DNA of 64,000 nucleotides from the NCBI RefSeq assembly GCF_050587365.1, contig NZ_JBOBFV010000001.1, positions 124,001 through 188,000 on the forward strand, written 5' to 3'. The notes beneath the pieces were generated by a model. That model was not told the origin of the DNA. It searched no databases and was given only the letters and a program-made list of their open reading frames with translations. This DNA comes from Plantibacter auratus. GTDB lineage: Bacteria > Actinomycetota > Actinomycetes > Actinomycetales > Microbacteriaceae. Positions 41,502 to 50,433 of the stretch are shown piece by piece (within the stretch, counting starts at the first letter, position 1; the number at the start of each line of letters is the position of its first letter). Both the position numbers and the translations under genes were made by a program.

Positions 41502-41617
41502 TCCGCGCCGTGGCCGGGTCTTCCGGCCCTACCGGCGGTGGGCCGCAGCGCGTAGGTTGAGACCCGATGCCGGCATACCCGGTCGGCGGACCCGAACCGA
41601 TCTTGCAGGAGGATTCA

Positions 41618-42619
41618 ATGAAGAAGCTCATCAATGATCCCAAAGACGTCGTCGTCGAGGCGGTGGCCGGATTCGGCGCCGCGCACTCCGACCTCGTCAC
41701 CGTGTCGCTCGACCCGGTGTTCATCGCCCGAGCCGATGCCCCGGTCGCCGGGAAGGTGGGGATCGTGAGCGGCGGCGGCAGCGGGCACGAGCCCCTCCAC
41801 GGCGGGTTCGTCGGATTCGGGATGCTCGACGCCGCCGTACCCGGCCCGGTGTTCACCTCGCCCACTCCGGACCCCATCCTCGCCGCCACGAAGGCGGTGG
41901 ACGGTGGTGCCGGCGTCCTGCACATCGTCAAGAACTACACGGGTGACGTCCTCAACTTCGAGACCGCGGCCGACCTCGCGCTGGCCGATGGCATCGAGGT
42001 GCGCTCGGTCATCGTCGACGACGACGTCGCGGTGAAGGACTCGCTCTACACGGCGGGGCGACGGGGTGTCGCCGGCACCGTCCTCGTGGAGAAGTTCGCC
42101 GGGGCACGTGCCGAGGCCGGGGGAGGACTCGACGAGGTCGCCGACCTCGCGACGAAGGTCAACGAGCGCACCCGAACGATGGGCGTGGCACTCACACCGT
42201 GCGTCGTCCCGCACGCGGGCGAGCCGAGTTTCACCCTGGCCGACGACGAGATCGAGATCGGCATCGGGATCCACGGTGAGCCCGGCCGTGAACGCATCCC
42301 GCTGGAGCCCGCCGACCGGATCGTCGACCGGCTGCTCGCCGCCATCCTCGAGGACCTTCCGTACGCGCCGGGCGAGCGGGCCCTCGTCCTCGTGAACGGG
42401 ATGGGCGGGACGCCGCAGGTGGAGCTCTTCATCGTCTTCCGCCGCGTGGCCGAGGCGCTCGCGGAGCGCGGGATCGAGGTGGCACGGTCGCTCGTGGGGA
42501 ACTACACGACCAGCCTCGAGATGCAGGGTGTGTCGATCACCCTCCTGAAACTCGACGACGAACTGATCGAATTGTGGGACGCCCCGGTGCAGACCGCGGC
42601 GCTCCGGTGGGGACGGTAG
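41618..42619 (+). CDS. dhaK: PTS-dependent dihydroxyacetone kinase, DhaK subunit
   Basis: A 333-residue substrate-binding subunit. SGGGSGHEPLHGGFVG (about 50-65) and the region with the histidine that binds dihydroxyacetone covalently (IGIGIHGEPG, about 216-225) are both seen. It presents dihydroxyacetone to DhaL-ADP for phosphorylation. ATG 41618 has AGGAGG 5 bases upstream and is preferred to an in-frame ATG at 41567. First gene of the dhaKLM operon; dhaL starts 4 bp after its stop. Confidence 0.95.
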   Translation: MKKLINDPKDVVVEAVAGFGAAHSDLVTVSLDPVFIARADAPVAGKVGIVSGGGSGHEPLHGGFVGFGMLDAAVPGPVFTSPTPDPILAATKAVDGGAGVLHIVKNYTGDVLNFETAADLALADGIEVRSVIVDDDVAVKDSLYTAGRRGVAGTVLVEKFAGARAEAGGGLDEVADLATKVNERTRTMGVALTPCVVPHAGEPSFTLADDEIEIGIGIHGEPGRERIPLEPADRIVDRLLAAILEDLPYAPGERALVLVNGMGGTPQVELFIVFRRVAEALAERGIEVARSLVGNYTTSLEMQGVSITLLKLDDELIELWDAPVQTAALRWGR

Positions 42620-42623
42620 ACGG

Positions 42624-43268
42624 ATGGGATTGAACGGAGCCTGGGCGATCGCCTGGATGCGGGGGAGTGCGGCGGTCGTCGCAGAGCATCGGGTGGAGCT
42701 GATCACGCTCGACCGCGACATCGGGGACGGCGACCATGGCGAGAACCTCGACCGCGGGTTCTCCGCGATCCTGCCGAAGCTCGACGAGCAGCCTGCTGAT
42801 GCGACGCCCGCCGACATCCTCAAGCTCGCCGCGACGACGCTCATCTCGACCGTCGGAGGCGCGAGCGGCCCGCTGTACGGCACTGCGCTGCTCAAGGCGT
42901 CGATCGCCGTGGCCGGCAAGGAGGACCTCGACGCCGATGCCGTCGTCGCCCTGCTGACGGCGGCACGCGACGGGATCGTGCTCCGTGGCAAGGCCGAGGT
43001 CGGCGACAAGACCATGATCGACGCGTGGACACCCGCCGTGGACGCTGCCTCAGCGGCGGCGGCAGCGGGGGATTCGCCCGCACGGGTGCTGGCCGCAGCC
43101 GCGGACGCCGCGTGGGGTGGCGCCGCCGCGACCGAACCGCTCGTCGCCCGCAAGGGGCGCGCCAGCTACCTCGGAGAACGGGCCATCGGGCACCGCGACC
43201 CTGGGGCGCAGTCCACCTCCTATCTCCTGCAAGCGGCGGCTGCCGCCGCTGGGGAGGGTGCTGCATGA
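42624..43268 (+). CDS. dhaL: PTS-dependent dihydroxyacetone kinase, ADP-binding subunit DhaL
   Basis: A 214-residue helical-barrel subunit that keeps ADP as a bound cofactor. Magnesium-binding aspartates are in LDRDIGDGDHGENLDRGF (about 30-47); GGASGPLYGTALL (about 79-91) and GDKTMIDAW are also family hallmarks. DhaM re-phosphorylates the bound ADP. The stop overlaps the dhaM ATG. Confidence 0.95.
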   Translation: MGLNGAWAIAWMRGSAAVVAEHRVELITLDRDIGDGDHGENLDRGFSAILPKLDEQPADATPADILKLAATTLISTVGGASGPLYGTALLKASIAVAGKEDLDADAVVALLTAARDGIVLRGKAEVGDKTMIDAWTPAVDAASAAAAAGDSPARVLAAAADAAWGGAAATEPLVARKGRASYLGERAIGHRDPGAQSTSYLLQAAAAAAGEGAA

Positions 43269-43975
43269 GCAAGGGAGCCGTCGGCCTCGTCTTCGTCTCG
43301 CACAGCGCGCTGATCGCGGAGGGGCTCATCGCCTTGGCGCGGCAGATGGCGCCCGACGCGGCCCTCGCCGCAGCCGGCGGTACCGATGAGGGAGGGATCG
43401 GCACGAGCTTCGAGCTGGTGTCCGCCGGGATCGCCTCCGTGGACTCCGGGGCCGGGGTGGTGGTGCTGTGCGATCTGGGATCGGCGATCCTCACCGCTGA
43501 GACGGCACTCGACTTCCTCGACGACGACGTCCGGGGCCGGATACGCATCGTCGACGCCCCGCTCGTCGAAGGCGGGGTCGCCGCAGCCGTGGCCGCGCAG
43601 ACCGGCGCGTCGCTCGACGAGGTCGTGGCCGCCGCGCGGTCCGCAGCCGGTGGTGGCCCTGCCCAGCACGGCGCCGACGAGGCGACTCAGGCGGGTGGGT
43701 CCGACGACCCGACAGCGCCCCACGCCGCAGCCTCCGTGACCCTGCGGAACAAGGACGGGCTCCACGCTCGACCCGCTGCGGAGTTCGTGAGGCTGGCGAG
43801 CACGTTCGCGGCCAAGGTGGTCGTGAACGGGAAGGACGCCAAGAGCCTGCTCGGGATCATGTCACTGGGCCTCGTCAAGGGGGCGGTCGTGGAGCTGCAG
43901 GCGGACGGTCCAGACGCGGAGGATGCCATCGGGGCACTGGCGTCGCTCATCGAATCCGGCTTCGGAGAGGTCTGA
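43265..43975 (+). CDS. dhaM: PTS-dependent dihydroxyacetone kinase phosphotransfer subunit DhaM (EIIA-HPr)
   Basis: A 236-residue protein of two phosphotransfer domains. The N-terminal mannose-type EIIA fold has its histidine in VFVSHSALIAEG (about residue 12). The C-terminal HPr domain has GLHARPAAEF with the phosphorylated histidine (about residue 163). The E. coli protein has a third, EI-like domain that is absent here, so a general EI from elsewhere must supply phosphate. It phosphorylates ADP on DhaL. Start overlaps dhaL as ATGA. Confidence 0.93.
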   Translation: MSKGAVGLVFVSHSALIAEGLIALARQMAPDAALAAAGGTDEGGIGTSFELVSAGIASVDSGAGVVVLCDLGSAILTAETALDFLDDDVRGRIRIVDAPLVEGGVAAAVAAQTGASLDEVVAAARSAAGGGPAQHGADEATQAGGSDDPTAPHAAASVTLRNKDGLHARPAAEFVRLASTFAAKVVVNGKDAKSLLGIMSLGLVKGAVVELQADGPDAEDAIGALASLIESGFGEV

Positions 43976-44050
43976 CGGGTCGAGCTCGGGGCGGAAGCAG
44001 GTCGGCGCCCCGTGCGCAACGGGGTGGTCGACGCTGCCGGTCGGCGTAGC

Positions 44051-44284
44051 ATGACCCGCATGAACGAGCAGACGAAGACGTCGGACACCGAAGACCGCCA
44101 GTGCACGGTCTGTGGCCATCCGCTCGCCGAGCACACCTTCGACCGTTCCTCCGGGCACGATCACTTCATGACCTGCCCGACGGGGGAGCGGCTTCCGGAC
44201 CCGGCGCAGTCCGCCGTCCCGGTCAACGAGTTCGGGATGCCGCTCTGGGACCAGGACCCCGATCGACCTGCTCCGTCGGCCTGA
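44051..44284 (+). CDS. Small conserved protein with a possible zinc-binding cysteine/histidine cluster
   Basis: A 77-residue hypothetical. CTVCGHPLAEHTFDRSSGHD with a later HFMTC gives C-x2-C, several histidines and a third cysteine, a pattern that could hold zinc. The C-terminal part is proline-rich. No function is recognised. Starts at ATG 44051 or ATG 44060 are equally possible; neither has a clear ribosome binding site. It is isolated between dhaM and a convergent tetR gene. Confidence 0.6.
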   Translation: MTRMNEQTKTSDTEDRQCTVCGHPLAEHTFDRSSGHDHFMTCPTGERLPDPAQSAVPVNEFGMPLWDQDPDRPAPSA

Positions 44285-44305
44285 CGACCCCGGTGGCCTA
44301 CGCCG

Positions 44306-44884
44306 TCATCCGAGGAGGAGCAACGACCGGACGGCGACGCTGACACCCGTCGTGCTCGATGCCGGCGTCTCGTGCAGTGCGCTGCCGTCGACGAGCCAGC
44401 GCACCCATCGGACGAGCTGCTCCGGCGTGGCGTCGGAGCGGGCAGCGCTGGTGCGAACCGCCTCGGTGATGTGGTCGAGGAGGAACCGGTCCACCATGTC
44501 CCGCTCGACCTCGAGGACGGCCGCTACGGCGTGGAGATGCGCCATCCCTTGGACCGCGCGAGCGAAACCGACCGTCTGGTCGGCGGCCCGTTGGCGGTCG
44601 AGTGCGCCGAGATAGGTGGTCAACGCAGGGCGCCCAGGCCCGGCTCGCGTGGCGAGGTGCAGTTGCTCCTCGGTCCAGGCGGCGCTCACCCGCAGCAGCG
44701 TGACCAGAATGTCGAGCTTGGTGGGGAAGTAGTGGAACAGGGTCCCCGAGGAGATGTCCGCCGCCCGGCAGATGTCCGCCGTCGAGGTGGTCTCATACCC
44801 CTCGGTGGCGAAGCAGCGGTAGGCCGCACCGAGGATCGCGGTCTGGCGCGCGGTGAACCGCTGTGGGTCGACGACTCTCGGCAT
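44306..44884 (-). CDS. TetR family transcriptional regulator
   Basis: A 192-residue protein with an N-terminal helix-turn-helix (AILGAAYRCFATEGYETTST, then ADISSGTLFHYFPTKLDIL, about 16-60) and a helical ligand domain that gives no clue to the ligand. ATG 44884 has GGGAG upstream. It is divergent from a broken ABC ATPase gene. TetR genes beside ABC-2 exporters usually repress them, so this one has probably lost its target operon. Tandem 14-bp repeats in its promoter are the likely operator. Confidence 0.9.
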   Translation of the reverse strand: MPRVVDPQRFTARQTAILGAAYRCFATEGYETTSTADICRAADISSGTLFHYFPTKLDILVTLLRVSAAWTEEQLHLATRAGPGRPALTTYLGALDRQRAADQTVGFARAVQGMAHLHAVAAVLEVERDMVDRFLLDHITEAVRTSAARSDATPEQLVRWVRWLVDGSALHETPASSTTGVSVAVRSLLLLG

Positions 44885-44900
44885 GACTGCTCCCGCATTC

Positions 44901-44928
44901 CTAGAGCACTCACTCTAGAGCACGCACT
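44901..44928. promoter_or_regulatory. Tandem 14-bp operator repeats before tetR
   Basis: CTAGAGCACTCACT and CTAGAGCACGCACT lie head to tail (44901-44914 and 44915-44928, one mismatch), each part of an imperfect AGAG...CTCT palindrome. They sit 17 bp upstream of the tetR start and fit autorepression by two TetR dimers. Confidence 0.6.
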
Positions 44929-45146
44929 CTGTCAATTCGGTGCAGGTCGGAGCTGACTTCCTCGCCGAGCGAGCATGTCGCGCAGCTCCAGCGCAAGGCG
45001 GTGCTCGCCTCGCGGTCGGACGCTCGACAGTGAGGTCGCCGCTGCGCCCGCCGATGATGATCAACCCCTGGTTGGCAGTCGCCGACGCACACGCGTCCGT
45101 ACCGTCGATGGCACGAGGCAACCGCTACGAGCAGGAGGAAGACACC

Positions 45147-45578
45147 ATGACGATCGACGTGGAGGGGCTGACCAAGACCTACCGAGGCACGTACGCGGTG
45201 CGCGATGTGAGTTTCAGTGTCCAATCGGGCAAGGTCACCGGGTTCCTGGGGCCGAACGGCGCCGGCAAGTCCACGACGATGCGTTCGATCGTCGGGCTCG
45301 ACCGTCCCACCGCTGGTCGTGCACGTATCGATGGCTCTGAGTACCCGGCGTCGGCCGCGCCGCTGCGCGAGGTCGGTGCACTGCTGGACGCGAGGTCGGA
45401 CGGTCGTGTCCGCGTTCGCACGCTCCACGCTCCTGCGCTCACTCGCTAGATCACCTCACCGGGGGCGACCGTCGCGTCGAGCGAGCCGGGCGTGCTGGAG
45501 GTGGAGGGCCTCTCCGCCTCGAACGGCCGCCTCGGGGTTCGGACGGCGCTCAGCGGAGTCGCAGGAGGGGGCAGCTAA
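45147..45578 (+). pseudogene. ABC-2 type exporter ATPase, internally deleted
   Basis: The first 80 codons are a normal drug-exporter ATPase (VEGLTKTYRGTYAVRDVSF, Walker A in LGPNGAGKSTTMRSIVGLD). After VGALLDAR the frame becomes unrelated and stops at a TAG (45447-45449). Beyond it, in the same frame, SPGATVASSEPGVLEVEGL closely resembles the C-terminal part of the same family. The middle, with signature motif, Walker B and H-loop (roughly 130 residues), is missing. The ATG has AGGAGG upstream. No permease gene follows. A remnant of a TetR-controlled exporter is the best reading. Confidence 0.8.
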
Positions 45579-45815
45579 CCCGAACGAGACCGCATCGCCC
45601 GTCACCAGCCATTCTCATCACTGCAGGACTTCCGCGATGGCGTCTGGTAAGGAGTGAGCGCAGTTCGTCTACAACTACGCGAAGCATGAGGTCTCCGGTA
45701 GCGACGCTGACACCGACGATCGAGCATTACTACGGCGCGGCGACACCATCGGCATCACTTGAGGAATGGCGCTCACCGCGACGGAGCGTCTTCGATGATG
45801 CCCAGACTGCTGGCG
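45579..45815. other. Gene-free stretch after the ABC remnant
   Basis: 237 bases with no supported gene. A short open stretch (AQFVYNYAKHEVSGSD...) near 45660-45762 has no recognisable homology and no start, and may be further debris of the decayed locus. Confidence 0.4.
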
Positions 45816-46202
45816 TCAGCTGGCCGTAGTGAAGAAAATGGCCGCAGGGATCCATGCCACAGCGAGTGCCCACCCGGCAAGCTGCAATGTCGAAACATCC
45901 AGAGCTCTACCGATCGCACGAAGAAGTGCTGCGCTCCCAACGAGCACAGCGAACGCGAGAACTCCCGCGACGAGAGCTGATACCCAGATGAACTCGTCGT
46001 CTGTTGAGCTGTGCCACCATCCCCACTGGGAGCCGAGCCAGTCGAAGAACAGCCCGAAACCTAGCGCGACCGGTATCAGCGGTAAGCCAGCAGCGAGTCC
46101 AACGAGTACTCCGAACATGGCGACGGTGCGTCTCGGCTTCCGAAGATGATGGATGAATCTGCCAGATTCGCGGTCGTATTCAGTTCTCCCGTGCAGTCGC
46201 AT
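45816..46202 (-). CDS. Small membrane protein downstream of the DUF1906 gene
   Basis: A 128-residue hypothetical. A basic N-terminus (about 1-27) is followed by three hydrophobic segments (about 28-52, 70-92 and 105-125) separated by a Trp-rich loop. ATG 46202 lies inside the end of the upstream gene (23-bp overlap), which suggests translational coupling to it. Possible roles such as anchoring or protecting against the secreted protein are only guesses. Confidence 0.65.
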   Translation of the reverse strand: MRLHGRTEYDRESGRFIHHLRKPRRTVAMFGVLVGLAAGLPLIPVALGFGLFFDWLGSQWGWWHSSTDDEFIWVSALVAGVLAFAVLVGSAALLRAIGRALDVSTLQLAGWALAVAWIPAAIFFTTAS

Positions 46203-48444
46203 TGGCGCCCTCCAGGATCGCGTAGAGGTTGAAGTTTCGCGTCCCGTACTCGACAGCGTCGTCGCCGAACCCGTTGTAGCGGGTGAGAATCGCCCGTACC
46301 TCACTGTCAGAGTAGGTCAGGAAGTCACCTGTCGTGATGCCTATGTCTGAGGCCCCCCACACCAGCACAAGGGCTGCCATCGTGATGTTGAACGCTTCGT
46401 CGGTTTTCAGGCGGTTCCACATGTACCAGCGATGTTTCCAGTTGGCTGCGTCGAGATGGGGTTCGTTCGTCCAGCCGCGGGGGCGTCCCCAAGCGACGGC
46501 ATCGATGGCTGTTCTCGCGAAGATTTGGCTGATCCCGGTTGAGCAGTCGTCGACCATCTTCGGTGGCGCACTGGGCTCCGGCGTCTGGGATTGTTCGGAT
46601 GGTGGTAGCGCCTCCCAGTTTTCTCGATCCTGGTAATACGTATAGGTGATGACGACTGCTACGTCGGCCGGCACGTCGACGAGGTTCTCGAGTGCGCTCT
46701 CCCACAGGGTTGCGGTCTGGATAAGCGCCTTTCTCATCCTGTACCCGACAGCCAGCGTGGTGAAGAGGTCGTCATGCTTGTACATGAGTTCAACGGCGGC
46801 TTGCCGGGACCGAATTGCCGCTCCTTGTTGGAACGGGTTCATTGCGGAAGTGAGCCACGTTATACCCGCAGCCATCAGTTCGGGCCGCAGAGTCGGGGGT
46901 AGCGGCACGTCGAGGCGTGCTGGAGGGTTGATGAGTTCGACCGAGTCTTGGCCGTGGTCGCGATCCGAGACGATGTCCTTGTCGACGGCGATGTAGCCAT
47001 CGCCTGTGCCGACGTCGTATTCGAGAATCTGGTCGAATGCCCAGTTGGTCGGGAGCGGGTAGCCGAGGTTGCCGCTGTAGCCGGTAGACATGCCGCTCAC
47101 GAAGCTCAGGGTGGCGAGGTTCGCGTTGGAGACGATCGAGCAGGTGTTGCGGGAGCCGTAGATCCCAATCTGATAGAGGCTGCCGCGCGATGCAACGCCG
47201 TCGCGAATGCCCTCAAAGTACGGGACAACGTCGCTGTGGACCTCGTCCTCGATGGCGTCATAGTCCACGGCATAGTAAATGACGGTGCCGCGTTTGAATC
47301 CGTAGTAGGTTGCCGCGTCGACGGCTGTTGCGCCGTTTTAGACCCCTTTCTCATAGGTGAAGTATTCGAGTTCATCGCCGCCCTGCTGGAAGATCGGGAA
47401 CACCCGAAGGCCGTTGTTGAAGATTGTGGCGAGTTCGCCGGGTTTGAGTTTCTTGTCGAGTGGGTCCGGTCCCGGGAAGTTGGTCAGGTAGCGGCCGACG
47501 ATTTCGTAGCCGTTGGCGGTGAGAGTTTGTGCTCGTGCTGTCGTGATGGTGGTCACGCAATCGACTGCACGGCCGGGGCGGTCGATGTCGCCGGTACTGA
47601 CGAGTAGCGACGCCCAGGTGGCGAAGTCGGCAACACCTGTGACAGGCAGTGCGGCGAATGCTTGAAACTGAGCCACGCGAGCTCTCGTGTCAGCGGTGAA
47701 CGTGCCGGTGAATGGTGTGTCGTACTGATTGCACGTCATCGCTGCCTGGAAAAGATGCACGAAGTATTTGGATCCGTCAGTCGATCCTTCGGAGACAGCG
47801 GCTGCGGGTGCGCGAAGGCCGGCTTGTGTGCCGGGGCCGAAGTTGCCGTTCGCGGTTCCGTCGGCCATCCCGATCTCGTACTGAATCGCGTAGAGGAGTC
47901 CTGACTGAACGTCTCTGGAGAAGTGTCCGTCGCAGGGCAGGACAGCGAAGTCGGCGCGGGAGAGGTATCGGGCGTTGAGCGATCGCTGGATCGAGCGAAT
48001 GACGGGCGAACCGTTCTCGATGAGCACGTAGGCGTTCATCGTGAGCAGGCTCTTGAAAACCTTCGGAGCGATGGATGCACTGGCAGACAGGCCCAGATCA
48101 GTGCGGAGGGTTGCGACTGCCGTCGTTGTGGACGAGTCCCAGGTGCCGAAGGTGTCGCCGCCACTGTAGCCCTTGCACCAGAGCGCACACTGCACGATCG
48201 CCCGGACGTTCGCGTTCTTGGTTGTCGACGATACGTTGCCGAGTTGCTCGGCGAGTTTCGCCATGGTCGTCGGACCGAAGTTGTCGGAGAGCTCTTCGAT
48301 GCCGAGTTCGGATTGCAATGCGCGGGTGAACGCGAACATGGTCTTCCAGCCGGTCCTCCCATCGGTTGGGGCGGGGATGAAGCCCGCCACGTTCTTGTAG
48401 GTGTCATTGACCCACTTCTGTGAGTTCTGTACCCAGATGTCCAC
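46180..48444 (-). pseudogene. Peptidoglycan-binding-repeat and DUF1906 protein, split by one in-frame TAA
   Basis: One continuous frame of 755 codons is interrupted only at codon 369 by TAA (47338-47340). Codons 1-290 contain peptidoglycan-binding-like repeats (TGWKTMFAFTRALQSELGI, FGPTTMAKL, FGPGTQAGL, VTGVADFATWASLL). From about 293 comes a DUF1906 glycoside-hydrolase-like domain (YEIVGRYLTN, RVFPIFQQGG, then after the stop NGATAVDAATYYGFKRG and VIYYAVDYDAIED). The domain is cut in half, so both pieces should be inactive alone. CAA to TAA, one transition, would explain it. No signal peptide is visible. GTG 48444 has AGGAG upstream. Confidence 0.85.
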
Positions 48445-48456
48445 GTTGTGCAGCTC

Positions 48457-49512
48457 CTAGCTTGTTCCCTGAGCAGTCCGGGCTACCAATGCGTTACCAG
48501 AGGCAGTGAGGTCCGTGGTGTCGTAGGCGCCTGTCTTGCGCTGCCAGCCCGATCCATCCGTTGGGCCCGTCAAATGTGCTGCGGCTTGGACCAGGGACGT
48601 TACTTCCAAGGATCCGGGTTGCTCCGTGATCGTGAGACCGATCTCGAGCGTGGTTCCCGCCGGCACTCCTTCGAGTAGCGTGATGACCGTAATGAGGGCG
48701 CCCTCGATCGTGGTGCTGTCATCGGTGTATTTGCCGTTCCAGTCGCCCGGGGCCACGTCTGAAACCGTGCAATTCGAGATGACTGCCTGATCGAGATCGA
48801 TGACGAGCTGAGAACCTGCTGGGATATCAGATGGTCCGACACTGGTGCAGAGCAGGGCCTGTGGGTAGCGGTACCGTTTCGCCTTGGTTGAACCTCGATT
48901 GACGACGTTGGCGGATGCCCAGCGGGCCGTAAGTGATGCTCCCCAGATGTCGGTGCCGGAGGCCGCCACGGTAGGAGCCCAGACGACTTCAGTGAGCACC
49001 TCGCCCTGGTGGTCGAGGGCGAGGAGGCGCAGCGCAAGTGGGTCCGCGACGCCGTCGTTCGGATACAGCTCGCGCGCGCTCAGCGGAAGTGACATGAGCA
49101 CTTCGGCGTCGGTAGCTCCGTCGAAGACATCAGGAACCTCAAACGCAAGTACAGACGGTGAAGGCGCCTCGGCAAGAGCCACTGCAACTGGTACTGCCTC
49201 GAACTGCCCGTCGCATGAGACGACTGTCATGTCCGACCCGCTAAAGAGCCTGCTGTCGAACTCGATGGATACACGAAATGGCGCCGGATCGCTTACTTGG
49301 AGCCCTTGAAAATATGGATACGGTATCGACATGACAGATGAGAAGTCGGCGGTGGGGAGCTCGAGCAGTCTGGTACCCGCGGCAACCGTAGCGATTGTCA
49401 TGCCCGACCGTGCCTGGCCGGAAGGCATCCCTGGCAGCGTCGACGAGACCGCGTTCGCCCAAGGTGCAGATGTGAGGGCGGCCCCAACGATGAACTGTCT
49501 TCGGGTGACCAT
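48457..49512 (-). CDS. Tat-exported hypothetical protein
   Basis: A 351-residue protein. The N-terminus MVTRRQFIVGAALTSAPWANA is a twin-arginine signal with a hydrophobic stretch and an Ala-rich cleavage region. The mature part is beta-rich, low in cysteine and rich in Ser, Thr and Asp, with no recognised domain; a surface or wall-associated role is plausible. The stop TAG overlaps the ribosome binding site of the downstream DUF1906 gene (12-bp gap), so the two are one operon and probably act together outside the cell. Confidence 0.7.
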   Translation of the reverse strand: MVTRRQFIVGAALTSAPWANAVSSTLPGMPSGQARSGMTIATVAAGTRLLELPTADFSSVMSIPYPYFQGLQVSDPAPFRVSIEFDSRLFSGSDMTVVSCDGQFEAVPVAVALAEAPSPSVLAFEVPDVFDGATDAEVLMSLPLSARELYPNDGVADPLALRLLALDHQGEVLTEVVWAPTVAASGTDIWGASLTARWASANVVNRGSTKAKRYRYPQALLCTSVGPSDIPAGSQLVIDLDQAVISNCTVSDVAPGDWNGKYTDDSTTIEGALITVITLLEGVPAGTTLEIGLTITEQPGSLEVTSLVQAAAHLTGPTDGSGWQRKTGAYDTTDLTASGNALVARTAQGTS

Positions 49513-49911
49513 AGATTGGCTCCTTCATGGCGTGGAACGCATAAGTCCCTGGTGTGGCGATTACTGTGCGGAACGGGAGTAGATGGTGGCAATGGGACTG
49601 GGAGGACCAGTTGTCCAGCACAGCCTCGAACCAGGGGTGAAGCGTTGTACAACTTGCCGGAAGATGGTTCGTCACAGTGCGCAGCACCGGCGCCTCCCTG
49701 TCTGGAGAGGACACCGTGCAGGGAGGCTCGGAGGGTGACTCGAGGCCACTAGCGGCAGATGTCTCGCTCACTCATCGCGGAGAGTGAGGCAGGAGCAGCT
49801 TCAGTCCGGGGGAGCGAGGCTGCGCGAAGCGATGGCTCTGAATGATGACCCTTTCTGCTGCCCTAAGTGCGGATCGCCCAAGTTGGTCTCGCCGCGTCCA
49901 TCGAAACCCAG
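49513..49911. other. Gap between two minus-strand accessory units, no supported gene
   Basis: About 400 bases that should hold the promoter of the Tat-protein operon. A 7-bp hairpin CTCACTC/GAGTGAG lies at 49767-49788. A short + frame with CPKC (start 49832) overlaps the lipoprotein gene and is not supported. Confidence 0.4.
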
Positions 49912-50433
49912 CTACCAGCCGATTGGCTGTGGGCAGACCTTCTCGAGGTTGTCGAGCTCATCAGCTGAAACATCGAGATCCGCGAAAGGGGTCCAAGCGG
50001 CCTGATCTTCCTCATACTTCTGAAATGACGGGTCCGCGGGGATGTCGTATCCCTGGTCGCGAAGGCATTGTGCGTTCTCTGCGACCAACTGGTAATTGCC
50101 GCGCCGTTGAGCTCCGCTCAGATCATCCCAGGTTGGCAGCCCGGACGAGAGTTCGCATGTCTGAACGGAATCTGCGTACTTCTCGTACTGGCTGGATGGG
50201 AGTCCACCTTCTGCGAAGTTGAGGGAACCGTCATCAATTGCGACGACCTCCCATCCTTCCTTCTGCAGACAGGCCACCATGTGCGTCTGCCACGTCGCCG
50301 CCCGATCGTAATCCGCTGGTGGAACTTCAACGGGAGCGGACGACGCACACCCAGACAACGACAGCGCGGTAAGGAGTCCGACGGCGACCCCCACGAAGGG
50401 CCTATGCGCGAGTTCTCGGCGTGGCACCATCAT
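49912..50433 (-). CDS. Secreted lipoprotein coupled to the small peptide gene
   Basis: A 173-residue protein with a lipoprotein signal peptide: basic start, hydrophobic core and lipobox LSLSGC, lipidated cysteine at residue 29. The mature part has four more cysteines (ACLQ, TCEL, QCLR, VCPQ), suggesting two disulfides, and no known domain. ATG 50433 overlaps the TGA of the peptide gene as ATGA, which settles the start and shows co-translation. A binding or immunity role for the peptide is an inference from this coupling. Confidence 0.75.
   Translation of the reverse strand: MMVPRRELAHRPFVGVAVGLLTALSLSGCASSAPVEVPPADYDRAATWQTHMVACLQKEGWEVVAIDDGSLNFAEGGLPSSQYEKYADSVQTCELSSGLPTWDDLSGAQRRGNYQLVAENAQCLRDQGYDIPADPSFQKYEEDQAAWTPFADLDVSADELDNLEKVCPQPIGW

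Noticed and set aside
44008..44024. Terminator after dhaM
   Set aside because: CCCCGT/ACGGGG is only 6 bp with no T run, too weak to call.
47338..47340. Programmed stop-codon readthrough in the DUF1906 gene
   Set aside because: TAA is the least leaky stop and no structured element or readthrough context stands out; a nonsense mutation is simpler.
49241..49771. 176-codon minus-strand frame upstream of the Tat protein
   Set aside because: Mostly out-of-frame with the well-supported Tat-signal gene and with no recognisable domain.
49832..50005. Short + frame with CPKCGSPKLV, possibly a zinc-ribbon protein
   Set aside because: It overlaps the 3' end of the lipoprotein gene, its second half is low complexity, and a single CxxC is weak evidence.
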